A DNA stretch of 64,000 nucleotides from an uncultured Oscillospiraceae bacterium (GTDB lineage Bacteria > Bacillota > Clostridia > Oscillospirales > Oscillospiraceae): the NCBI GenBank assembly GCA_934573735.1, contig CAKTMC010000001.1, positions 248,001 to 312,000 on the forward strand. Reading direction: 5' to 3'. This document shows positions 31,713 to 39,515 of this stretch, in pieces. Both the position numbers and the translations under genes were made by a program. Every line of letters starts with the position of its first letter. Position 1 is the first letter of the stretch. The notes below the pieces were generated by a model. The model made no database searches and had not been told where the DNA came from. It saw nothing but the letters and a program-made list of their open reading frames with translations.

Positions 31713-33872
31713 ATGGAAAGCATAAATCAAATTCTCGCCCGTGAGCTTGGCCGCGAGCAGAGCCATATAGATAACGTAATAAAGCTATTGGACGAGGGCA
31801 ATACCATTCCCTTTATTGCGCGCTACCGTAAGGAGCTGCACGGTGCGATGGACGATACCGCGCTGCGCACGCTCGCGGAGCGGCTTGAATATCTCCGCTC
31901 ATTGCAGGACAGGCGTGAGAGCGTTAAAAAGTCCATCGGTGAGCAGGGCAAGCTGACCGAGGAGCTGGAGCGCGACATTGACGAGGCGCAGACTCTGGCA
32001 GCGCTTGAGGATATCTACCGCCCCTATAAGCCCAAGCGCCGTACCCGTGCGACAATAGCGCGTGAAAAGGGGCTTGAGCCGCTGGCGGCAAGGATATTTG
32101 CGCAGGAGGCGGACTGCCCCGCACCGGAGGAGCTTGCAGAGGAGTATATAAACGAGGAAAAGGGAGTTTTGAGCGTTGAGGACGCGCTTGCCGGCGCATC
32201 GGACATTATCGCCGAGCAGATATCCGAGGACGCGGACATTCGCCGCATACTGCGTGAGCATATCCAGACCTCCGCTGTCGTCGGCTCAAGGGCTACGAGA
32301 GAGGAGGACTCCGTTTATCGTCTGTATTATGATTTCAGCCAGCGCATCGGCCGCCTTCAGGGTCACCAGATACTCGCGCTCAACCGCGGCGAGAAGGAGG
32401 GCTTTCTCAAGGTCGATGTAGAGCTTGACCGTGACTCGGCGCTCCAGCGTGTGCGCCGTCATGTCATCCGCCCGGGCAGCAGAGCGATGAGCTTTGTGCG
32501 CGCAGCGGCGGACGACGCTTATGACCGGCTTATCTGGCCGTCGATGGAGCGCGAGACAAGGAGCGCGCTGACCGACATGGCTTGCGAGGGCGCGATAAAA
32601 AACTTCGGTCTTAACCTCAAGCCCCTGCTCATGCAGCCGCCCGTAAAGGGCAAGGTCACGATGGGGCTTGACCCCGCCTACCGCAACGGCTGCAAGGTCG
32701 CCGTCGTGGACGGAACGGGCAAGGTGCTTGATACCGCCGTCGTGTACCCGACCTTCAGCGCGGGGAAAAAGGCGGAGGCGATACGTATTCTCTCGGCGCT
32801 TATCAGAAAGCACGGCGTTGAGCATATCGCAATCGGCAACGGTACTGCCTCGCGTGAAACGGAGCAGATGACCGTTGAGATGCTTCGCCAGCTCGGCGGC
32901 GGGCAGTCCTACGCCATTGTAAACGAGGCGGGCGCCTCGGTCTACTCCGCGTCAAAGCTTGCGGCGGAGGAATTCCCCGATTACGACGTAAACCTGCGCT
33001 CTGCGGTGTCCATTGCGCGGCGCTTGCAGGATCCGCTTGCGGAGCTTGTCAAAATCGACCCCATGGCCATCGGCGTCGGGCAGTATCAGCATGATATGCC
33101 GCAGGCAAAGCTTGAGGAGACGCTAAACGGCGTGGTCGAGGACTGCGTCAATGCCGTCGGCGTGGATGTGAATACTGCCTCCCCGTCACTATTGCAGCGC
33201 GTTTCCGGTCTTACCAAGACAACGGCGAAAAATATCGTCACATATCGTGAGGAAAACGGCATCTTCACCTCGCGCAGTCAGATAAAAAAGGTTCCAAAGC
33301 TCGGCCCCAAGGCCTTTGAGCAGTGCGCGGGCTTCCTGCGCGTGCCCGAAAGCCGTCAGGTGCTTGACAATACCGCCGTTCACCCGGAGAGCTACGAGGC
33401 GGCAAGCCGGCTGCTTGAGCTCTGCGGCTACAGCCTGAAGGACGTCGCCGCCGGGAATATCGCGGAGCTTCCCGCAAGACTAAAGCAGGCGGGAGACGAG
33501 AAGGCCGCGGAGTTTTGCGGAGTCGGCGCTCTGACGCTGCACGATATCGCCGCAGAGCTTATGAAGCCGGGGCGTGACCCGCGCGAAGAACTGCCGCCGG
33601 TGCTGCTGCGCTCGGACGTGCTGGAGATAAAAGACCTCAAGCCCGGCATGGTGCTCACCGGCACCGTGCGCAACGTCATAGACTTTGGCGTTTTCGTCGA
33701 TATCGGCGTGCATCAGGACGGACTTGTCCACATTTCTCAGATATGCGATCATTATATTAAGCATCCCAGCGCGGTCGTCGCGGTCGGCGATATCGTCAAG
33801 GTCGCGGTGCTCGAGGTAGATGAGAAGAAGCACAGAATATCCCTGACGATGAAAATTAAGGACGAGGTGTGA
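31713..33872 (+). CDS. tex: Tex family RNA-binding protein
   Basis: A 719-residue protein related to Spt6. Domains in order: Tex N-terminal helical region (ARELGREQ, then GNTIPFIARYRKEL), a YqgF-like RNase-H fold (GLDPAYRNGCKVAVVD), helix-hairpin-helix region with NTASPSLLQRVSGL, and a C-terminal S1 domain (GMVLTGTVRNVIDFGVFVDIG). ATG 31713 has AAAGGAG upstream. The protein is implicated in transcription and RNA turnover. csaA follows after 3 bp. Confidence 0.95.
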   Translation: MESINQILARELGREQSHIDNVIKLLDEGNTIPFIARYRKELHGAMDDTALRTLAERLEYLRSLQDRRESVKKSIGEQGKLTEELERDIDEAQTLAALEDIYRPYKPKRRTRATIAREKGLEPLAARIFAQEADCPAPEELAEEYINEEKGVLSVEDALAGASDIIAEQISEDADIRRILREHIQTSAVVGSRATREEDSVYRLYYDFSQRIGRLQGHQILALNRGEKEGFLKVDVELDRDSALQRVRRHVIRPGSRAMSFVRAAADDAYDRLIWPSMERETRSALTDMACEGAIKNFGLNLKPLLMQPPVKGKVTMGLDPAYRNGCKVAVVDGTGKVLDTAVVYPTFSAGKKAEAIRILSALIRKHGVEHIAIGNGTASRETEQMTVEMLRQLGGGQSYAIVNEAGASVYSASKLAAEEFPDYDVNLRSAVSIARRLQDPLAELVKIDPMAIGVGQYQHDMPQAKLEETLNGVVEDCVNAVGVDVNTASPSLLQRVSGLTKTTAKNIVTYREENGIFTSRSQIKKVPKLGPKAFEQCAGFLRVPESRQVLDNTAVHPESYEAASRLLELCGYSLKDVAAGNIAELPARLKQAGDEKAAEFCGVGALTLHDIAAELMKPGRDPREELPPVLLRSDVLEIKDLKPGMVLTGTVRNVIDFGVFVDIGVHQDGLVHISQICDHYIKHPSAVVAVGDIVKVAVLEVDEKKHRISLTMKIKDEV

Positions 33873-33875
33873 AAA

Positions 33876-34202
33876 ATGGCAGTATTTGACGATTTTCAAA
33901 AGCTTGATATTCGTGTCGGGACCATAATCTCGGCCAAGAACTTTGAAAAAGCGCGCAGACCTGCGTATCAGCTTGAGATAGACCTCGGAGACTTGGGCAT
34001 AAAGCGCTCCTCCGCGCAGATAACCGAGCAGTATTCGCTTGAGGAGCTGCCCGGAAAGCAGGTGCTCGCGGTCGTCAATTTTCCGCCGCGCCAGATAGCG
34101 AATTTCTTTTCCGAGGTTCTTGTCCTCGGTACCTATTCCGAGGGCGGCGTGGTGCTGATAAAGCCCGATAAGCCCGTAAAAAACGGCGATAAGCTCGGCT
34201 AA
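33876..34202 (+). CDS. csaA: tRNA-binding domain protein CsaA
   Basis: A 108-residue OB-fold protein with the family start FDDFQKLDIRVGTIISA and the conserved SSAQIT and NFPPRQIANF segments. CsaA has been described as an export-related chaperone and binds tRNA; the role here is taken from the family. It is co-transcribed with tex. Confidence 0.92.
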   Translation: MAVFDDFQKLDIRVGTIISAKNFEKARRPAYQLEIDLGDLGIKRSSAQITEQYSLEELPGKQVLAVVNFPPRQIANFFSEVLVLGTYSEGGVVLIKPDKPVKNGDKLG

Positions 34203-34236
34203 GCCGGAGCGCCGGAGAGAAAACGGAGGACGGAAA

Positions 34237-35037
34237 ATGACGGAGATAATCGCTCGGCGGCAGTTTGCACCGCTGTATATCTGGCTTGACATAGCGTTTT
34301 TATGTGTGTTTCTCGCACTGCTTTTGATGAAGAAAAAGTACATGACGGTGCTGGTCGGGTTTGTGATGGGGCTTGTGTATATGCTGGTGGATTACGGCAT
34401 ATTTCACCTCGTCTGCCACTCGCGCAGCATTTCCGAGGGGCACAGTCTTTTCTGGGTGCTGCTGTGGATGTCGATGAGCTATGGCTTTACGAATTTTACA
34501 TGGATATGGCTGTGGCTTGGAAAGGACGAGCATCTTTTTGAGTGGTCGCTGCTCATTCTGTGCTGGTGGTTCTGCTGCCCGCTGCTCGTGCGTACCTTTG
34601 CCCCCGGCGCAGAGCCTATTATTATACAGCGCACGACCGGCGCATATCACGGCTATATGGCGCTGATGCTGTTTGTCGGCTATCTCGGCGCGATAGTGTA
34701 TAATCTGCGGCAGGGCGACAGAATGAAGCGGATAAATATACCGTGGCTTCTCGCTATCGGGATACTTGTCCAGCTCGGCTGGGAAGCGGGACTGCTGCTC
34801 GGCGGCATACGCAGCGCAGGCTTTTTGAGCGTCGGCGATAAGCTGCAAACGCTGATAACAAACTCGCTGCTTGAAACAAACCTCGGTATGCCCTATGTCT
34901 ACTGCATTTTTGTCGCCTACTCCGCGCGCTTTACCGAGCAGCTCCACCGCAGACCCGAAAAGCTCAAATTCACCGAGCGCATAGCCGAAAATAATCACGA
35001 GCGCGTAAAATGCTCGTACAGTGCCAAGACCCCTTGA
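34237..35037 (+). CDS. Hypothetical seven-helix membrane protein
   Basis: A 266-residue protein with about seven hydrophobic segments (near 13-31, 36-57, 70-95, 103-122, 140-157, 170-190, 215-235) and a charged C-terminal tail. Tryptophan-rich segments (FTWIWLWLG and CWWFCCPLLV) stand out. I do not recognise the family. GGAGG precedes the ATG. It is 34 bp after csaA and may be read through from it, then ends at a strong terminator. Confidence 0.75.
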   Translation: MTEIIARRQFAPLYIWLDIAFLCVFLALLLMKKKYMTVLVGFVMGLVYMLVDYGIFHLVCHSRSISEGHSLFWVLLWMSMSYGFTNFTWIWLWLGKDEHLFEWSLLILCWWFCCPLLVRTFAPGAEPIIIQRTTGAYHGYMALMLFVGYLGAIVYNLRQGDRMKRINIPWLLAIGILVQLGWEAGLLLGGIRSAGFLSVGDKLQTLITNSLLETNLGMPYVYCIFVAYSARFTEQLHRRPEKLKFTERIAENNHERVKCSYSAKTP

Positions 35038-35047
35038 ATTCTATAAC

Positions 35048-35084
35048 AGTCAAAAGAGCAGACCTTGCGTCTGCTCTTTTGACT
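35048..35084. terminator. Bidirectional terminator
   Basis: AGTCAAAAGAGCAGA and TCTGCTCTTTTGACT pair perfectly over 15 bp around a 7-base loop. It separates convergent genes ending at 35037 and 35110. Confidence 0.92.
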
Positions 35085-35109
35085 CTATCCGCCGGAATAT
35101 GCCGGCAAA

Positions 35110-35733
35110 TTATCTTATGAAATTGGTTCTTACGCGCGGCTCCTTGGCGGGGGCGGGAACACCGGCTTTCTTACCCGCCTCGATGCAGCGCAGCAGCCAC
35201 GCCATATTTTCGCCCAGCGTGCGTATTATCTGCATACCCTCCGCGTCCTGACGCACCTCGTCGGGGCAGGTGCCGTGAACCTGCGCCCAATACTGAGAGC
35301 TGACGAGCGGCATATTATTTATCGTAAAATACTTTATCAGCCGGTCAAGCGCTGCGGTCGAGCCTGCGCGGCGGCAGGAAACCACGGCGGCTGCGGGCTT
35401 ATATTGAAGCTTATCACTTGCCGAGAAGAAGAGCCTGTCCATAAATGCGCATATCTGAGCGCTCGGGCCGCTGTAATGCACCGGCGAGCCGACGATTATT
35501 CCGTCAAACTCGTCAAGCCGCGCCGCGATTTCATTGACGGCATCCTCATACATACAGTGACCAAGTGCGGAGCACGCGCCGCAGCCGGTGCAGCCGTGTA
35601 TCGCCGGCTTGCCGAGATAATAAAGCTCCGCTCCGACGCCGTTTTTCTCAAGCGTTTTCGCTATCTCGCTCAGGGCAGTATATGTGCAGCCATGCTCGTT
35701 CGGACTGCCGTTTATCAAAAGAACCTTAGTCAT
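35110..35733 (-). CDS. NADPH-dependent FMN reductase / flavodoxin-fold protein
   Basis: A 207-residue flavoprotein. It begins MTKVLLINGSPNEHGCTYTAL, the FMN phosphate loop, then CTGCGACSALGHC, which matches the cysteine-bearing loop of iron-sulfur flavoproteins, though only partly. GSPVHYSGPSAQICAFMDRL binds the flavin ring in the family. ATG 35733 has GAGGG upstream and starts 4 bp after the stop of the pseudokinase gene. Substrate unknown. Confidence 0.85.
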   Translation of the reverse strand: MTKVLLINGSPNEHGCTYTALSEIAKTLEKNGVGAELYYLGKPAIHGCTGCGACSALGHCMYEDAVNEIAARLDEFDGIIVGSPVHYSGPSAQICAFMDRLFFSASDKLQYKPAAAVVSCRRAGSTAALDRLIKYFTINNMPLVSSQYWAQVHGTCPDEVRQDAEGMQIIRTLGENMAWLLRCIEAGKKAGVPAPAKEPRVRTNFIR

Positions 35734-35737
35734 CAGC

Positions 35738-37426
35738 TCATCCCTCAAACTCACAGATATAGCCTATCGTGCCGCTGTACGCCGCAGGGTAATCCGCCAC
35801 AGGGTCGTTGCGGCTGTCGTTATACACCCAGCCGTCGGAGTACCAGAGCATGACATAGTTCTCGCTCACTCCGTCGTAGCTGTCAAAATACGAGGGCTCA
35901 CCGGGCGCCCATGGATAATAGCTCACGGTGTCAGAGGTCTCCCAAACAAGCGTACCGTCAACGCGGTGGCAGCCTATCCAGAACTTATTCGCGCCGGAAT
36001 TGCGGGCAAGCTCGACCACGGTCGCAAACTCCGCCTCATCGCTGATGACGACAAGGTGTCCGCCCAGAGCCTCGCATTTCTCCTTTGCCTGAGTCCAGCT
36101 CACGTCCTCTATAAAGACCTGATAGGTGGACTGCTTGGGCTGCTCCGGCACGGGAGTTTCCTCGGGTACGGGAGTCTGCTCGGGCTGTGTGCTCTCCACT
36201 GGCGCGGTCACAACGACTATATTATGGCTCGGCGTGGGCTGCACGACAGGATTTCTGTCCTTCTCCATGGCGTTAAAGACTATCGCGGCGACGACCAAAA
36301 GCGCACACATCACGAGAATCACTATCGCGGGGCGGCGCTTGCGGCGGCGTATCTTCTCCGCTATCTTCCGCTCACGCTCTACATTCACGCCGTACTGCAC
36401 GGCGGGCGTTTTTACTCCGCGCCGCTCGGCGGCAGGTGCTGCCTCATCCTCATGGCGGCGATACACTATGACCGGCTCAAGCTCCGGGTTTTTATCCTCG
36501 ACAATTATCGGAACCGGCTCCTGCTCGGTCTTCGCTTCCTCGGCGGGAGCGTCGGGCTCTTCCGCGCTCTCGGGTGCAAGCTTTTCTGCGGGGGCGTCTA
36601 TCGGCACAGACTCGGAGCTTATCTCCTCTGAGACGAGCTCAGGCTCGTCTTCGGGCTCTATCTCGGCTTCGGGCTCTGCTGCCGGGGCTTCCTCGGGCGC
36701 AGACTCCTCGGGAGACGCTTCCTCCGCAGGCTCCTCCCCGGCGGGGACGGGCTCGACCGGGCTCTCCTCCGCAGGGCTTTCCTCCGGAGTGGGCTCCTCG
36801 TCGCCCTTTTCGATAATGGCTATCATCATCTTTTCGATGTCGCTCAGATTATCGTCACTTTTATTAAAAATCGTCTCGGCGTTAGGTTCACCGTTGAGAT
36901 ACAGGTTCTTCACGCAGCTATCAACCATCGCTTTCATTTCATCGGGATTTTTATATCTGTCCTCCGCGCGGAAGCTTGTGGCCTTTTCGATAATTTCGCC
37001 AAGCCTGCGCCCCGCGGACTTCGGCGCGGGGAAGCGCTCACCGTTCATGCGGCGCTGCTGTGCGGTCGCGGAGTCGCATTCGTCCTCAAAGGGCATCGCG
37101 CCGCCGCTGCAAGCGCAGTAGAGCAGCATACCGAGTGAATACACGTCTGCCGCCGCAGAGCTTTCACCCTTCCAGAAGAGCTCCGGCGCGGTATATTTGA
37201 CCTCCTCGGGGCTGAAATCCTTTTTGTGCCCATCGCCGACGGCGACATTGCCCTCATCGTCAAGGCTGATGTTCGTGGGGAAAACCCCGCCGCAGTATCC
37301 GTCAAAGCCGGCGCGTGCCTTGAGCTGCCCGCAGATGGCGGAGCAAAGCTCACATAGAGCCTGACGGTCAAGCTCGTTTATTCTGTCTCCCAGTGCATGG
37401 GAGGGCTCATATATATTTATGCCCAT
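35738..37426 (-). CDS. Pseudokinase-transmembrane-C-type lectin fusion protein
   Basis: A 562-residue type II-oriented protein. Residues about 40-165 resemble a protein kinase C-lobe: GGVFPTNISLDDEGNV in place of the catalytic loop, GDGH in place of DFG, then YTAPELFWKG and ADVYSLGMLLY. The N-lobe with glycine loop and lysine is missing and the catalytic aspartates are lost. A Glu/Pro-rich stretch (205-345), a basic stop, one membrane helix (about 380-402), a Pro/Thr linker and a C-terminal lectin-like domain follow (QAKEKCEALGGHLVVI, KFWIGCHRVDG, WAPGEPSYFD). The lectin part would be extracellular. GAGGTG precedes the ATG. Confidence 0.85.
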   Translation of the reverse strand: MGINIYEPSHALGDRINELDRQALCELCSAICGQLKARAGFDGYCGGVFPTNISLDDEGNVAVGDGHKKDFSPEEVKYTAPELFWKGESSAAADVYSLGMLLYCACSGGAMPFEDECDSATAQQRRMNGERFPAPKSAGRRLGEIIEKATSFRAEDRYKNPDEMKAMVDSCVKNLYLNGEPNAETIFNKSDDNLSDIEKMMIAIIEKGDEEPTPEESPAEESPVEPVPAGEEPAEEASPEESAPEEAPAAEPEAEIEPEDEPELVSEEISSESVPIDAPAEKLAPESAEEPDAPAEEAKTEQEPVPIIVEDKNPELEPVIVYRRHEDEAAPAAERRGVKTPAVQYGVNVERERKIAEKIRRRKRRPAIVILVMCALLVVAAIVFNAMEKDRNPVVQPTPSHNIVVVTAPVESTQPEQTPVPEETPVPEQPKQSTYQVFIEDVSWTQAKEKCEALGGHLVVISDEAEFATVVELARNSGANKFWIGCHRVDGTLVWETSDTVSYYPWAPGEPSYFDSYDGVSENYVMLWYSDGWVYNDSRNDPVADYPAAYSGTIGYICEFEG

Positions 37427-37454
37427 AGGCTCACCTCAAATTCTGTATAGAATT

Positions 37455-37483
37455 ATGTTAACACACGCGGGTTTAATAGTCAA
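37455..37483 (-). promoter_or_regulatory. Promoter of the pseudokinase-lectin gene
   Basis: On the minus strand TTGACT (37478-37483) and TAACAT (37455-37460) are 17 bp apart. Confidence 0.6.
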
Positions 37484-37539
37484 CTTGCGCTTTATTCCAA
37501 TTTCTTAATATTTTGCAAAGTTTTTTCCTGCGGCCGCGC

Positions 37540-39144
37540 TTATTTCTCGATTTTATCGGCAAGCGCGTCTATCTGGTCGGCATAGCGTGCAAGCTCCTTG
37601 TTAGGCCGCCCCTCGCAGCCCTTGACAACGCGCAGCAGGCGCTCCGCCGCCGCGATAAGCCGCGTGAAGGCCGCGCTGACCTTTCTGCCGCCCGGAGTCT
37701 TTTTCTCCACGGGGATGCCCTTTGTAACAGTTACAAATTCGCCGCTCAAGAGGTCAAAGCTCGTGCCGGAATAGGGCGCAAAGGCCTTATATCCGAGCTC
37801 GTTATTCAGGCAGGCGGTGAAGCTGTCGGCAGCGTCCGGGTCGCCGTGATTTACGAACACAAGCTTCGGCTTTTCCTCAAAGCCCCGGAGCCAGTCAATA
37901 AGCCCGTTTTTATCGGCGTGTCCGCTTATACCGGGCAGAGTATCTATCTGGGCGCGAACATCAATATCCTCATTAAAGAGCTTGAGCTTTTTGAGCCCGT
38001 CCACGAGCAGACGGCCGAGCGTGCCCGCCGCCTGATAGCCGACAAACAGCACCATGCACTCCTTACGCCAGAGATTATGCTTGAGATGATGGCGCACACG
38101 ACCCGCATCGCACATACCGCTTGCGGAGATAATGACCTTGGGAGTCTTGTCCTGATTTATCGCCTGCGACTCCGCCTGTGAGACCGTGACCTTGAGTCCG
38201 GGGAACACCAGCGGGTTTACGCCAGAGCGGATAAGGGCGCGGGTCTCCTCGTCAAGATACTCCGTGTCACACTGGAGGAAAATGCTTGTCGCCTCGATTG
38301 CAAGGGGGCTGTCAACGTAGACCGGGAACTCGCCGTGACCCGTGACGAGTCCGCGCTCCTTTATCTCGCGTATAAAATAGAGCATCTCCTGCGTGCGGCC
38401 GACGGCAAAGGAGGGTATGACTATATTGCCGCCCCGGTCGAGCACGGTCTGTATGCGCTTTGCAAGCTCCGTGACATAGTCCGGCAGCTCAACGCCGTGC
38501 AGCCGGTCGCCGTAGGTGGACTCGATGACCAGATACTCCGAGCTTTTCACGTTCTGGGGATCCTTCAAAATCGGCTGATCCTTGTTGCCGACATCGCCGC
38601 TGAAGGTGATCTTGCGCTCCTCGCCGTTCTCGTGCAGCCAGACCTCGATGGCCGAGGAGCCGAGCAGGTGCCCGACGTCGGTGAGACGGATGCTTACGCA
38701 TTCGTTTACCTGTATCATGCTGTTATAGCCGCAGGGGCGGAAGCAGCCCATGACTCCCGCAACGTCCTCAAGGTCGTACAGCGGCTCGATCTCCGGGCCG
38801 CCGCTGCGCAGAGATTTGCGCGTTTTCCACTCCGCGTCCGACATCTGGATGTGCGCGCAGTCGCGCAGCATGATGTCGCAGAGAGAGGTCGTCGCAGAGC
38901 TTGCGTACACCGCACCGCGGAAGCCCCGCTTGTACAGCAGCGGCAGGTTGCCGGAGTGGTCTATGTGCGCGTGGGTCAGCAGCACGAAATCAATGCTGCC
39001 GGGATTTACGGGCAGCTCCTGATTTACGAATATGTCCTTGCCCTGCTCCATGCCGCAGTCTACAAGGCCCTTCTTGTCGCCGACCTCGATAAGCGTACAG
39101 CTTCCGGTCACCTCATGCGCTGCGCCCAAAAACGTTACCTTCAT
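37540..39144 (-). CDS. Beta-CASP metallo-beta-lactamase-fold ribonuclease
   Basis: A 534-residue protein with MBL zinc motif HAHIDHSG near residue 60, the second-site LTDVGHLLGSSAI, FSGDVG, and the beta-CASP/RMMBL regions VIPSFAVGRTQEML, VIISASGMCDAGRV and ISGHADKNGLI. These fit RNA-processing nucleases of the YSH1/CPSF type. A C-terminal extension of about 75 residues is charged. GGAGG precedes the ATG. It stands as a single gene; RNA targets unknown. Confidence 0.92.
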   Translation of the reverse strand: MKVTFLGAAHEVTGSCTLIEVGDKKGLVDCGMEQGKDIFVNQELPVNPGSIDFVLLTHAHIDHSGNLPLLYKRGFRGAVYASSATTSLCDIMLRDCAHIQMSDAEWKTRKSLRSGGPEIEPLYDLEDVAGVMGCFRPCGYNSMIQVNECVSIRLTDVGHLLGSSAIEVWLHENGEERKITFSGDVGNKDQPILKDPQNVKSSEYLVIESTYGDRLHGVELPDYVTELAKRIQTVLDRGGNIVIPSFAVGRTQEMLYFIREIKERGLVTGHGEFPVYVDSPLAIEATSIFLQCDTEYLDEETRALIRSGVNPLVFPGLKVTVSQAESQAINQDKTPKVIISASGMCDAGRVRHHLKHNLWRKECMVLFVGYQAAGTLGRLLVDGLKKLKLFNEDIDVRAQIDTLPGISGHADKNGLIDWLRGFEEKPKLVFVNHGDPDAADSFTACLNNELGYKAFAPYSGTSFDLLSGEFVTVTKGIPVEKKTPGGRKVSAAFTRLIAAAERLLRVVKGCEGRPNKELARYADQIDALADKIEK

Positions 39145-39253
39145 AATATACGCCTCCGTTTTTTATTATATTTTACTGTATTCTACACCAATATATTTTG
39201 CACTGCAATGTGCAAGCCTTGAATTTTACACAAGTATCATAAAAATATTCAGC

Positions 39254-39417
39254 CTGTAGACAAAGCTGTCGGCAATGTGGCAATGTATAGAATTGCATGG
39301 GGAGAGTGCAGAGAGGGGACGGGAGTCCCCTTTCTGTGTTCAATCCGAGCTTATTCAGGAGTGTTTTTGAATACTCCTGAATAAGTTTTCAAGGCATCGA
39401 GCTTTGTCGACGCCTTG
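39254..39417 (+). repeat. Dispersed hairpin repeat, copy D
   Basis: A 164-bp copy in the same orientation as copy A. It is 8 bp longer because GGCAATGT is duplicated near 39272-39287. The last hairpin reads TTTTCAAGGC/GCCTTGAAAA, so the flank pairs with the inner arm. It lies between the divergent MBL and CotH genes. The remainder of 39145-39253 holds only AT-rich sequence. Confidence 0.95.
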
Positions 39418-39474
39418 AAAAAATTATATCCTCGAATTTTCGAGAATTTGGCTATAGCCTGTCGCGCGGCATCG

Positions 39475-39483
39475 TGCTATAAT
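39475..39483 (+). promoter_or_regulatory. Extended -10 promoter of the second CotH gene
   Basis: TGCTATAAT is a perfect extended -10 element; no good -35 box lies upstream. The start codon is 33 bp on. Confidence 0.5.
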
Positions 39484-39515
39484 AGTCTTGACTCTATGCA
39501 AATCGAGGTACCCAC

